DNA of 64,000 nt, from positions 3,906,001-3,970,000 of the forward strand of contig NZ_CP016076.1 of NCBI RefSeq assembly GCF_001941625.1, given 5' to 3'. Shown here in pieces: positions 8,954-17,289 of the stretch (its first letter is position 1; each line of letters starts with the position of its first letter). The notes below the pieces were generated by a model, which saw nothing but the letters and a program-made list of their open reading frames with translations, made no database searches and was not told the origin of the DNA. The DNA comes from Actinoalloteichus fjordicus. Its GTDB lineage: Bacteria > Actinomycetota > Actinomycetes > Mycobacteriales > Pseudonocardiaceae. A program made the translations under genes and the position numbers.

Positions 8954-11294
8954 TCTGCACCCCGACCGAAGCAGGCAGGCTCGGTCGTCGACGACCGAGC
9001 AGCCCAGGACGCTGCGGAGCTGCCTGGACGCGCATCCCTCGGACGTGCCCCTGTTCGACGGCAGAACCGCCGCGCAGGTGCGCGACCTGGCAGACCTCGC
9101 GGCCCGCCGATTCGCCGCGTGTGACGTCGCCGGCCGCCTCGTGGGGCTGCGCATGGCGAACGGAGTCGAGTGGGTGGCGGCCCTGCTCGGTCTGCTCGAG
9201 GCGGGCGCCCATCCCCTGCTCCTTGCGGCGGACTCTCCCGAGCCGGAATGGCACCGACTGCTCACCGTGGCAGGCGGTGATCTGCTGGCGACCGGCATCG
9301 ATCCCGCGCAGGGGCGGCTTCGCCAGGTGTCGGCCGACGCGACGCCGCCTGCCTCGGGCGTCGAGCGGGTCGTTCCCAGTGAGCCGTCGGTCGTCATCAT
9401 GACCTCGGGTTCCACCGGTGTGCCCAAGGCCGTCGTCCGCAGCCAGCGGTCGCTGCTGGTCGAGGCGGCACACTACCGGCGGCACTTCCGGGTCGGTCGG
9501 GACGACGTGTTGTGGATTCCGCTGCCGCTGCCGCACGCCTACGCGCTGAGCTGGCTGTCCTGCGCACTGCTTGCCGGAACCGACACCCGACTGCCCGCCC
9601 CGGGTGCCCTGGGCGAACTGGAGAACGGCCTCCGAACCGAGGCGACGGTGGCGGCGCTCGTGCCCTCGCTGACGCGGCTGCTGCTGCACCGCCGTCGGCG
9701 GCGAGCCGATGCAGGCGGCCCCGCACCGTTGCGGACGGTGGTCGTGGGTGCCGGAGCCGTCGACGAGCCGTTGGCGACCGAGTTCCGGCAGGCCTATGGG
9801 ATCGGGTTGTCCCGTGTCTACGGGTCGACCGAGACGGGAGCCGTCTGCGCGGCGGGGCCCGACGTGCCCGCGCTCTGCGTCGGCAGACCGCTGCCGGGAG
9901 TCGACCATCGCGTCCTGGACGAGGCAGGCCGCCCGATCGGTGCGGGCGGCGAGGGCCTCCTGGAGGTGCGAACCGGCACCGGCGAGTCCTGGCAGGCGAC
10001 CGGAGACCTGGTGTTCCAGGACGAGCAGGGCCGGCTCACGGTGCTGGGCAGGCAGGCGAACGCGGTGCGCCGAGGTGATCGCTGGATCGCCCCCTCGGAG
10101 GTGGAGTCGGTGTTCCGGGAGCATCCCGGAGTCCGGGAGGCCCGGGTGACGGCGATCCGGTCGGCGACGGCAGGCGAGGACGGGCTCCTGGTCGAGATCG
10201 AGGCGGGGAGCGCAGGCGAAGGCGACGCGGCGGCACCGCCCGGACCCGCTGACCTGATGTCTTTCGCGCGCGAGCGGCTGGCCGCCTACAAGCTCCCCAA
10301 TGAGGTCCGCGTGGTCCACCGGCTCGCGCGCGGCGCGTCGGGGAAGGTGGTGGCGAAGCCTCGGTATCGGTGGGCGGAATCGGCCGTGCTCAGCGAGGCC
10401 GCGAGGGCCCATCGAGTCTCGGCGACGCTCTTCGCCCTACGGGATCTGGGTCTGACGGAGCTGCTGACCGGATCGCTCAACACCGAGGAGATCGCCCGGC
10501 GCGCCGGGGTGGCTCCCGTCGAGTTGGAGTTCCTCCTGGACACGGCGGCGGGCCTCGGGCTGCTCGTCCCCGGCGGCTCAGGGCGTCTCGTCGCCGACGG
10601 CGTCGCCCTGGATCTACAGCTCATCGACGCCGAGGCACGAACGTCCCGGCTGGCACGGGACGCCGTCGTGGACGTCGTGCGAGCCGGAGCGGGCAGCTCG
10701 ACACCGGCCGCCGGTTCGCCGGACACCGCCGCCGACCCACCACGCGACCCGACACCGCCCGCACTCGCCACGAGGACCGTCGAGGGGCTGCGGCTGCTCG
10801 ATCCGCCGTCAGGCGCCCGAGTGCTGGAGGTGACCACGCGGGACGGCCGCTATCTGGCCGCCCTGCTGCGGCGAGACACCGCCGCGCGGGGTCACCTGGT
10901 GCAGGTCGGTACCACCGCCGAGCCGGCCGTCTCGCTGCGCACCGAGGCCGCCGGACGGGTGACCTACGCCGCGCCCGCCCCGGACGAACCCGACCTGGAC
11001 CTGTGCGTCATCAGCGACGCCGTGCACGGTCCCCGACCCGGCGACGAGCCGCTCCGGCTGTTCCAGCGCCTGCGGCCCGGCGGTGTGCTCCTCGTCGACG
11101 ATCGGTTCCTGCCCGAATCGGGCGGGCCCGCACGCGGCGAGGGCCTGGACTGGCTGGTACGACGCGGATTCTCCTGGCCGCAGCTCGCCCCGCTGCTGGC
11201 CGCGCTGCGCGCGGAGGGGGCCGAGGTCAGCGTCCGTCATCCCTCGACGGGGGCCTCGGCGGGGGCCTTCGTGATCGCCGTGGCACCGGGATGA
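8946..11294 (+). CDS. Adenylate-forming ligase fused to methyltransferase-like domain
   Basis: The 782-residue protein overlaps the upstream NRPS by 8 bp. Residues ~15-480 form an AMP-dependent acyl/aryl ligase: A3 IMTSGSTGVPKAVV (~150), A5 SRVYGSTETG (~289), ATGD, and GASGKVVAKP (~465), the C-terminal lysine region. Residues ~490-540 resemble the winged-helix dimerisation domain of O-methyltransferases (LNTEEIARRAGVAPVELEFLL). Residues ~610-782 resemble a Rossmann methyltransferase, but the SAM loop reads VLEVTTRDGRY instead of the usual E/D-x-G-x-G-x-G. SAM binding is therefore doubtful. It probably activates a carboxylic acid and loads it on the free carrier protein encoded next. The role of the fused domain is unknown. 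Confidence 0.85.
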   Translation: MTDLHPDRSRQARSSTTEQPRTLRSCLDAHPSDVPLFDGRTAAQVRDLADLAARRFAACDVAGRLVGLRMANGVEWVAALLGLLEAGAHPLLLAADSPEPEWHRLLTVAGGDLLATGIDPAQGRLRQVSADATPPASGVERVVPSEPSVVIMTSGSTGVPKAVVRSQRSLLVEAAHYRRHFRVGRDDVLWIPLPLPHAYALSWLSCALLAGTDTRLPAPGALGELENGLRTEATVAALVPSLTRLLLHRRRRRADAGGPAPLRTVVVGAGAVDEPLATEFRQAYGIGLSRVYGSTETGAVCAAGPDVPALCVGRPLPGVDHRVLDEAGRPIGAGGEGLLEVRTGTGESWQATGDLVFQDEQGRLTVLGRQANAVRRGDRWIAPSEVESVFREHPGVREARVTAIRSATAGEDGLLVEIEAGSAGEGDAAAPPGPADLMSFARERLAAYKLPNEVRVVHRLARGASGKVVAKPRYRWAESAVLSEAARAHRVSATLFALRDLGLTELLTGSLNTEEIARRAGVAPVELEFLLDTAAGLGLLVPGGSGRLVADGVALDLQLIDAEARTSRLARDAVVDVVRAGAGSSTPAAGSPDTAADPPRDPTPPALATRTVEGLRLLDPPSGARVLEVTTRDGRYLAALLRRDTAARGHLVQVGTTAEPAVSLRTEAAGRVTYAAPAPDEPDLDLCVISDAVHGPRPGDEPLRLFQRLRPGGVLLVDDRFLPESGGPARGEGLDWLVRRGFSWPQLAPLLAALRAEGAEVSVRHPSTGASAGAFVIAVAPG

Positions 11295-11353
11295 CCGAAC
11301 CGGTGGTCGGCCCCGACCGGACCACGCCGGGACACCGCCGCCGGGAGACGACC

Positions 11354-11641
11354 ATGATCAGTCGAGGAGAGAAGAGCGCCATGGACCTGATCGAGACGAG
11401 GCTGCGCCAGGTGATCGCGGATGCGCGGCAGCCGCGCATCGAGCCGGCCGACATCCCCAGTACCGGACTGTTGGACACGCTCGGCCTCGACTCCGGTGCC
11501 TGTCTGAGTCTCCTGCTCAGCGTGGAAGAGGAGTTCGACATCGAGATCGAGGACGCGGACCTCTCCCCCCGTCTGGTGGACGATCTGACGGTGTTGGCCG
11601 ACTACGTCCGGAGTCGGACCGGCTCGCTCGAGCTGAGCTGA
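11354..11641 (+). CDS. Free-standing acyl/peptidyl carrier protein
   Basis: A 95-residue carrier protein. The phosphopantetheine site is LGLDSGAC (Ser47), followed by the acidic helix VEEEFDIEIED typical of ACPs. GGGAG lies six bases before the ATG at 11354. In-frame alternatives are 11291 (ATGA overlap with the ligase gene) and 11381 (GAGGAG ten bases ahead), so the exact N-terminus is uncertain. It is likely loaded by the adjacent ligase and presents the acyl starter to the NRPS condensation domain. Confidence 0.88.
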   Translation: MISRGEKSAMDLIETRLRQVIADARQPRIEPADIPSTGLLDTLGLDSGACLSLLLSVEEEFDIEIEDADLSPRLVDDLTVLADYVRSRTGSLELS

Positions 11642-11937
11642 GCTGGCTCTGCCCGGCTCTGCTCGTCCTCGGAAGCACGGCGACGGCAGGCAGAAACCAG
11701 TGGGCATCCTGGTCTGCGGGGTCACTCGACTGTCGGCACCCGAGCGCCCACCGCATCAGCCGAACCATGACCGTCCGTTCGGCACCGCAACGCCGCGCCG
11801 ACTGTGCATAGGCCGCCGCACCAGTGGACGTGACCCGAGCTTCGTGATCGAGTCGCATCGGCCGGCCGCCTCGGCGGTCGTGGCCGCGATCCGCCGCCGG
11901 ACCGAGTCCCTCGGCCGGACCGTCGACTCACACCCGA
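11642..11937. other. Non-coding gap between convergent NRPS set and lmbU-like gene
   Basis: The gap to 12116 has no supported gene. Its only clear structure is the palindrome at 11938-11962. Confidence 0.5.
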
Positions 11938-11962
11938 GATCGACGCGGTGACCGCGTCGATC
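11938..11962. terminator. 25-bp palindrome, likely bidirectional terminator
   Basis: GATCGACGCGGT and ACCGCGTCGATC are perfect 12-base arms around one central base. As RNA this folds into an 11-bp stem with a 3-base loop. It sits between genes that converge (carrier protein ends 11641, regulator ends 12117). A protein-binding operator is an alternative reading. Confidence 0.6.
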
Positions 11963-12116
11963 CGGGGCTGGTCGTCCTCGGTGGCCGCCGACCAGCCGGT
12001 GCGGGACCTGATTCGCCGAACACGTGACGAAGCCGGTGTGCGCAGGCTATGCCGCGCGATGCCGCGTCCGGGGCGACGTCCGGGGTTCGCCGCCGGGGCG
12101 AGCCCGGTCCGACGGC

Positions 12117-12815
12117 TCACCCGTCGCGGCGCGACAGCGTGTCGGTGTCCTGCCGGGGAACCACGATGTCCACCGGGGTCGAGTCCGCGACCTCACCCGC
12201 TCCGGCCACCTGGTCGAGCACGCTGGTCATCCAGTCCACCAGGTTGCGTCGAGAGCGACTGGCCGCCGCCTCCCAGGCCTCGTGTCGACGACCGTCGATG
12301 CGCATCTCCACATGCATCGTCTGGGGTCTCGTCACCTCACGCTCGGCATTCCGCGCGGCACGGGCTCGATTCCGCAACTGATTCCTCGACCAGGAGTGGC
12401 GCTGCGCGCGGGACAGCCAGCGCTCCTGCTCCTCCGGGGGCAGCGCCGCCACCTCGGCATGGTGCTGGAAGCTCAGGCCGAGGTAGCGCCGAGCAGGCGG
12501 GAACTTGCCCGCAACCCAGGCGTAATTGCGTAACGTCCGGTAATCCAGTCGGGTCTCGTTGATCGCCCGGTGGTAGCGATCCGGATATCTCGCCTGGCCG
12601 AAGAGCAGCCAATCACCGAGCCACCAGACCGAGGACTCCGACACCGCGGCGATCCGCTGCCCGACCTGCTTCCACTCGTCGATCGAGAGGGTGTCCGCAA
12701 GCACGAGGGCATTCCGTCGAGAGCGGACCCGCTTCTCGTCGATCAGTGCCGAGTGCTCCTCCCCTGCGACTACGGTCACCTGTCCGGATTCCTGCGGTAC
12801 CGTCACTGGAGCCAT
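12117..12815 (-). CDS. LmbU-family transcriptional regulator
   Basis: A 232-residue protein matching the LmbU/NovE/HrmB family by its conserved middle: LSIDEWKQVGQRI, then SSVWWLGDWLLFGQARYP, LDYRTLRNYAWVAGKFPPARR, and LSFQHHAEVAALPPEEQ. Known members are cluster-situated activators of lincomycin, aminocoumarin and hormaomycin production. The frame is open to 12956, but the added residues look unlike the family, so ATG 12815 is preferred. Leu95 is a TTA codon (12533-12531). It faces the plus-strand NRPS set and is the obvious candidate to control it, possibly also the second cluster. Confidence 0.88.
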   Translation of the reverse strand: MAPVTVPQESGQVTVVAGEEHSALIDEKRVRSRRNALVLADTLSIDEWKQVGQRIAAVSESSVWWLGDWLLFGQARYPDRYHRAINETRLDYRTLRNYAWVAGKFPPARRYLGLSFQHHAEVAALPPEEQERWLSRAQRHSWSRNQLRNRARAARNAEREVTRPQTMHVEMRIDGRRHEAWEAAASRSRRNLVDWMTSVLDQVAGAGEVADSTPVDIVVPRQDTDTLSRRDG

Positions 12816-12821
12816 CCATTC

Positions 12822-12831
12822 GTCACGTGAC
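12822..12831 (-). promoter_or_regulatory. Palindrome GTCACGTGAC next to the lmbU-like start
   Basis: A perfect 10-bp palindrome with CACGTG core ends seven bases upstream of the regulator's ATG, where a ribosome site is expected. No good Shine-Dalgarno is seen nearby. It could be an autoregulatory operator. Confidence 0.35.
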
Positions 12832-13490
12832 TTCTCACCTGTTGACTTTTGTTGCCGCCCGCACCGGCGATCGCGAACAGGCGAACAGGAGCACGCCGGG
12901 TCACGCCGTCCACGAGAAGGGGTCGTGACCAGCTGGATCAGTCCGGTCGACCTCATGCGGGACCCGGGTCGGCTCCCGTCGCCGTCGACAGGTTCGGGCG
13001 AAGGCCGTCCACATCACGGAAAAGAGAGACGCCCCACCGGGAAGGCTTCGTACTCAGCCTTCTTCAGTGCGCGAAAGAATACCGATCAGGACTCGACCAC
13101 GGGAATCTCGGTCGATTCCTCCCGACGACCATCCGGTGTCGGATTCGAATCAGGAGAGGCAGTGCTCGACGAGACGATGCCGGTTCGCCAACGACGACCA
13201 CAATTCGCCGACCCGAGGTACATGACGACGAAAGTATCTTCCCGCCGAAGCCTGCTCTACCGCCGATCGAGTGAAGGCCATCGAACAGTGCGCGCAGTGA
13301 TAGCGGGACGGGAAAGGGGCCGCTGGATCTGGACCGGCAGCCGGCCGTCCACTATGGTCCGGCGGCGCTGCCGTCGGCCCGGGATACGCGGCCGCCCCGC
13401 ATCTCGAGCCTGAGTCACCGGTCGCCTCGGCCGTGCCGTCGAGCTGATCGCCGAATTCGGATCGGTGCGTCGGCGGGCGCCTTCGGTGCG
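12832..13490. other. Non-coding region upstream of the lmbU-like gene
   Basis: No gene is supported. It should contain the regulator's promoter. A tandem octamer (GCGAACAG twice) lies at about 12871-12886; nothing else stands out. Confidence 0.45.
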
Positions 13491-13520
13491 ACCCGCCCCG
13501 GCGTCGTCGCCGGGGCGGGT
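13491..13520 (-). terminator. Terminator of the hydroxyproline operon
   Basis: Arms 13491-13503 and 13508-13520 are perfect 13-bp reverse complements (ACCCGCCCCGGCG) around a TCGT loop. The hairpin begins 29 bases after the epimerase stop codon. No T-run follows. Confidence 0.75.
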
Positions 13521-13548
13521 GTCCGCCCGACAGCCTCCCGTCACCGAC

Positions 13549-14550
13549 TCAGAACGAGAACCCCGCCGGGAACGGGTCCGTCGGGTCCAGCAGGTACTGC
13601 CCCATTCCCGTCACCCAGGCCCGCCCGGTGATCGTCGGGATCACGGCGGGAATGCCTGCCACGTCGGTCTCCCGCACGAGCCTGCCCACGAAGCGGCTGC
13701 CGATGAACGACTCGTTCACGAAGTCCGTGTCCAACGGCAGCTCGCCCCGAGCCCACAGCTCGGCCATGCGGGCGCTGGTGCCCGTGCCGCACGGCGAGCG
13801 GTCGAACCAGCCGGGGTGGATGGCCATCGCGTGCCGCGACAGCCGCGCGTCGGAGCCCGGGGCGAGGAATTCGACGTGATGGCAGTGGTCCACCCCGTCG
13901 ATGCTCGGGTGTCGCGGCGGTGCCGTGGCGTTGATGGCGGCCATGATGTCCAGTCCGGCCCGCAGGACGTCATCGGCTCGCGACCGGTCGAAGGGCAGGC
14001 CCACGTCGTCGAGTTCGACCATGGCGTAGTAGTTGCCGCCGAAGGCCAGGCTGTAGGGCACGTCCCCGAGTCCGGGCACGGCCACGACCTTGTCCAGGCG
14101 GTCCACGAAGCTCGGGACGTTCTCGATCGTCACCGACTCGGCGTGGCCGTCGGCGACGGCCACCCTGGCGACGACCACCCCGGCCGGGGTGTCCAGCCGG
14201 ATGACGGTCTCCGGTTCGTGCACCTCGACCATCCCGGTCTCGACGAGCACCGAGGCGACCCCGATCGTCCCGTGGCCGCACATCGGCAGGAAGCCGGAGA
14301 CCTCGATGAACAGCACGCCCCAGTCGCAGTCCGGCCGGGTGCTCGGCTGCAGGATCGCCCCGCTCATCGCGGCATGGCCCCGAGGCTCGGTCACGAGGAA
14401 CGTGCGCAGCTCGTCGAGGTGCTCGATCGCGTGCAGCCGACGCTCGTTCATGGTGGCACCGGGGATGACACCGACGCCGCCGGTGACGACGCGCGTCGGC
14501 ATCCCCTCGGTGTGTGAGTCGACCGCGCTGACGGTCCTGATGGATCGCAC
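13549..14550 (-). CDS. Proline racemase family, likely 4-hydroxyproline 2-epimerase
   Basis: A 333-residue enzyme with both catalytic cysteines of the family, in MCGHGTIG (Cys91) and SPCGTGT (Cys254). This supports racemase/epimerase activity rather than the one-cysteine dehydratases. The GTG start at 14550 is preceded by GGGAGGG at about nine bases. Trans-4-hydroxy-L-proline would be converted to cis-4-hydroxy-D-proline, the substrate of the three-subunit oxidase encoded just upstream. The neighbours make hydroxyproline much more likely than proline. It is the last gene of the operon. Confidence 0.9.
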   Translation of the reverse strand: MRSIRTVSAVDSHTEGMPTRVVTGGVGVIPGATMNERRLHAIEHLDELRTFLVTEPRGHAAMSGAILQPSTRPDCDWGVLFIEVSGFLPMCGHGTIGVASVLVETGMVEVHEPETVIRLDTPAGVVVARVAVADGHAESVTIENVPSFVDRLDKVVAVPGLGDVPYSLAFGGNYYAMVELDDVGLPFDRSRADDVLRAGLDIMAAINATAPPRHPSIDGVDHCHHVEFLAPGSDARLSRHAMAIHPGWFDRSPCGTGTSARMAELWARGELPLDTDFVNESFIGSRFVGRLVRETDVAGIPAVIPTITGRAWVTGMGQYLLDPTDPFPAGFSF

Positions 14551-14579
14551 GGCTTGTCGCCCTCCCGATCGCCTGCGGC

Positions 14580-15497
14580 TCAGCGGTTCTTCGTGTAGGC
14601 CAGGGCCCGTTCGGTGTCCCGCCGGACGGCCGCCGCCGCCGTCTCGGACAGCGGACCGCGCGGCGGACGGGTCGCGCCGCCGTAGCTCTCGCCGATCACG
14701 TCGATCGACAGCTTGATGGCCTGGACGAACTCGGTCTTGGAGTCCCAGGCGAACACCGGGACCATGTTGCGGTACAGGTCGCGGGCCTCGAAGACCTTGC
14801 CCGCCATGACCAGCCGGTACAGCTCGACGGCCTCTCGTGGGAAGGCGTTCGGGTAGCCCGCGAACCAGCCGGTCGCCCCCGCCACCAGCGACTCGAACAG
14901 CAGGTCGTCCGCCCCCGCGATGACCTGCAGGCTCGTCTTGTCGAGGATCTCCAGGACGCGGCGCACGTCCCCGGAGAACTCCTTGACGGCGACGAGGTTG
15001 TCGAGTCCGTCGATCTTGGCGAGCAGATCGGGCGTGAGGTCGACCTTCGTGTCGAAGGGATTGTTGTAGGCCATGATCGGCAGGCCCACCTCGTTCACCT
15101 TCTCGTAGTGCTCGATGATCTCGCCCTCGTTCGCGCGGAAGATCGTCGGCGGGAGCAGTAACACGCCCGCCGCACCGTCCTCGGCGGCGAGTTCGGCCCA
15201 GTGCTTGGCCTGGTGCCAGCCCACGCCGTGCACGCCCGCGACGACGAGACCCCGATCGCCGACGGTCTCCACCGCGACCTGGATCACCTTGCGGCGCTCC
15301 TCGTCGGTGAGGGAGGAGTACTCGCCGAGGGATCCGTTCGGGCCGACGCCTCGGCAGCCGTTGTTCATCAGCCAGTCGCAGTGCGCGGCGAAGCGGTCGA
15401 AGTCGACGGCGAGGCCCGCAGGAGCGTTCGGGTCCTCCTTGAAGGGAAGCGTGGTGGCGACGATGACGCCGCCGAGGTCGAACTTCGTGCCGGTCAT
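14580..15497 (-). CDS. DapA-superfamily lyase, likely pyrroline-4-hydroxy-2-carboxylate deaminase
   Basis: A 305-residue member of the dihydrodipicolinate synthase/N-acetylneuraminate lyase family. The Schiff-base lysine is in LVAVKEFSG (Lys172) and the catalytic tyrosine in MAYNNPF (Tyr144). The ATG overlaps the stop of the preceding oxidase gene by four bases. In bacterial 4-hydroxyproline degradation a DapA-family enzyme deaminates 1-pyrroline-4-hydroxy-2-carboxylate to 2-oxoglutarate semialdehyde. That step is exactly the one expected here between dehydrogenase and epimerase. The following enzyme, 2-oxoglutarate-semialdehyde dehydrogenase, is not in the window. Confidence 0.85.
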   Translation of the reverse strand: MTGTKFDLGGVIVATTLPFKEDPNAPAGLAVDFDRFAAHCDWLMNNGCRGVGPNGSLGEYSSLTDEERRKVIQVAVETVGDRGLVVAGVHGVGWHQAKHWAELAAEDGAAGVLLLPPTIFRANEGEIIEHYEKVNEVGLPIMAYNNPFDTKVDLTPDLLAKIDGLDNLVAVKEFSGDVRRVLEILDKTSLQVIAGADDLLFESLVAGATGWFAGYPNAFPREAVELYRLVMAGKVFEARDLYRNMVPVFAWDSKTEFVQAIKLSIDVIGESYGGATRPPRGPLSETAAAAVRRDTERALAYTKNR

Positions 15498-16918
15498 GGG
15501 GTGTGTCCTTCCTGTGCAGTCGGGGCGGCCGGGAGCGCCGCCAGTTCCGCGAGACTGATCGGCGCCGCAATGGGCCGCCGGTCGGTGGAGGCGTCGGCGA
15601 TGACTCCGTCGGGCGTGGTCTGCCCGAGGATCTCCTCGACGTTCCTGCCGCACATCCGGGCCTGGCAGATGCCGAGCCCTGCGCGGCTGGTGAGCTTGGT
15701 GGAGCGCAGTCCCCTGGACCGGGTCGCCGTGACGGTGTCGACGAGTTCGCCGTGGGTGACCTCTTCGCACCGGCACAGCACGGTGTCGCCGTCCAGCCAG
15801 GCGGTCCAGCCCGGTCGGATGCCGTGCGCTCCTTCGATCCGTGCCGCGAAGCGGGTGGTGCTCACGCGCCTGCGGCGGAGCCGGGCGGTCCGTCGTTCGT
15901 CGGCGGCGCCCGCGGCGGCCAGTCCGGCCAGCGCCCCCTCGGTCTCGGCCGCCTGCGCACCGCCGATGCCGGTGATCTCCCCTGCGGCGAAGACGTCCTC
16001 AACGCTGGTGCGGCCGTCCTGATCCGTGACGACGAAGCGGTCGGGCCCGATCCGGCAGCCTGCCGCGATGGCCAGTTCGAGCCTCGGGGTGAAGCCGTGG
16101 CTGACGCAGACGGCGTCCACCTCGATGCGCCGCTCGGTGCCCGGCAGCGGCGCCCACGTCGAGTCCAGTCGCGCGACGGTGACCGACTCGACCCGCTCGC
16201 CGCCGTGGGCGGCGACCACGGCGGAGCCGGTGACGTACGGGATGCGGTGTCTCAGCTGGCTGAGCAGGTAACCGCCCAGCTCGCCGCCTTTGCCCAGGGC
16301 GGAGAACAGCTCCCACGGCCGGGCGGTCCAGTTCCGGACGAGGGCGGGCAGGCGGGCCGCCTCGTGGATGCCGACGACGCGGGCGTCGGTGTGGGTCAGG
16401 GCGGCGGCGACCGGCAGGAGGAACGGTCCGGCGCCCGCCACCAGGACGCGCCCGCCGACCGCGACCCGCTCCCCCTTCGCGAGTGCCTGCGCCGCCCCGG
16501 CGGAGTAGACGCCCGGCAGGTCCCAGCCGGGGAACGGGAGGGTCCGGTCGTGGGCGCCGGTAGCGAGGACGAGGGCGTCGGGCAGCAGCGTGCGCGGTGT
16601 CCTGGCCCGCCCGTCCGGCGGCCCGGCCAGGACGTGCACCCGCGGCCGCCCGTCCGGCCGATCGATCGCCCAGACCTGCGCCCCGGTGATGATCTCGCAG
16701 CCCGCGTCGGTGGTGAGACGATCGCGCAGCGCGGTGAACCGCGACCAGCCGTGGTGCAGCCGCCGCTGATGTCGCGCCGGTCGGTCCGCAGGCAGGTGGC
16801 GCCAGTACTGGCCGCCGAGGTCGGCGGCGTCGAGGAGCACGACGGCGGCTCCCGCGTCGCGGGCGGCGCGGGCGGCGGTGAGACCGGCAGGTCCGGCGCC
16901 GATGATCACGACGGTCAT
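15494..16918 (-). CDS. D-hydroxyproline/amino-acid dehydrogenase, FAD/[2Fe-2S] alpha-type subunit
   Basis: A 474-residue flavoprotein of the HcnB/OoxA type. It has an N-terminal FAD loop VVIIGAGPAGLTAARAA, a second dinucleotide loop VLVAGAGPFLLPVA near residue 160, and a C-terminal BFD-like [2Fe-2S] region with CRCEE and CQARMCG. It overlaps genes on both sides by ATGA, so its stoichiometry with the small iron-sulfur protein and the downstream lyase is likely fixed. Such proteins form heteromeric membrane-linked dehydrogenases for cyanide-forming glycine, octopine, or cis-4-hydroxy-D-proline oxidation. Context favours the last. Confidence 0.87.
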   Translation of the reverse strand: MTVVIIGAGPAGLTAARAARDAGAAVVLLDAADLGGQYWRHLPADRPARHQRRLHHGWSRFTALRDRLTTDAGCEIITGAQVWAIDRPDGRPRVHVLAGPPDGRARTPRTLLPDALVLATGAHDRTLPFPGWDLPGVYSAGAAQALAKGERVAVGGRVLVAGAGPFLLPVAAALTHTDARVVGIHEAARLPALVRNWTARPWELFSALGKGGELGGYLLSQLRHRIPYVTGSAVVAAHGGERVESVTVARLDSTWAPLPGTERRIEVDAVCVSHGFTPRLELAIAAGCRIGPDRFVVTDQDGRTSVEDVFAAGEITGIGGAQAAETEGALAGLAAAGAADERRTARLRRRRVSTTRFAARIEGAHGIRPGWTAWLDGDTVLCRCEEVTHGELVDTVTATRSRGLRSTKLTSRAGLGICQARMCGRNVEEILGQTTPDGVIADASTDRRPIAAPISLAELAALPAAPTAQEGHTP

Positions 16919-17268
16919 GACCCGGCCCCCGGCAGCTCGTCCGCCTGCAGGGTCACGGTGTCGCCGTGGCAGGCGCGGCGCTGACAGGCGCGCACGTCGC
17001 GCTCGCCGTTGACCGTGACGACGCAGTCGAAGCACACGCCGATCCCACAGAACACCCCCCTGGGCCTGCGAGATCGGCTGGTCGTGCGCCAGGAGTCCCG
17101 GCCCGCGGCGAGCAGCACGCCCGCGAGCGTCTGGCCGCGCACGCCGGGGACGGGCTCGCCGTCCACCTCGATGACGATGTCGACCTCGTCGGCGCGTCCG
17201 ACGACGTCGACGGACGACGGAACCATGTTCGGGCCCGTCCGGCGCCTGCCTTCTGGTCGCGGGCTCAT
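16915..17268 (-). CDS. Small [2Fe-2S] subunit of the dehydrogenase
   Basis: A 117-residue protein with the plant-type cluster motif C-x4-C-x2-C and a distal cysteine (FCGIGVCFDC, then VRACQRRA). This matches HcnA/OoxC-type gamma subunits. ATG 17268 overlaps the stop of the beta-subunit gene (ATGA). An internal ATG at 17226 would remove a basic, poorly conserved N-terminus that arose next to a 30-bp duplication. The protein would pass electrons between the two flavin subunits or to the respiratory chain. Confidence 0.85.
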   Translation of the reverse strand: MSPRPEGRRRTGPNMVPSSVDVVGRADEVDIVIEVDGEPVPGVRGQTLAGVLLAAGRDSWRTTSRSRRPRGVFCGIGVCFDCVVTVNGERDVRACQRRACHGDTVTLQADELPGAGS

Positions 17269-17289
17269 GCGGCGCCTGCCTTCGGGTCG
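17241..17289. repeat. 30-bp-period direct repeat at the beta/gamma subunit junction
   Basis: GGCGCCTGCCTTC-x-GGTCG occurs at 17241 and again at 17271. Ten codons are duplicated exactly across the ATGA junction, so the short basic N-terminus of the small subunit may be a recent addition. Confidence 0.5.
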
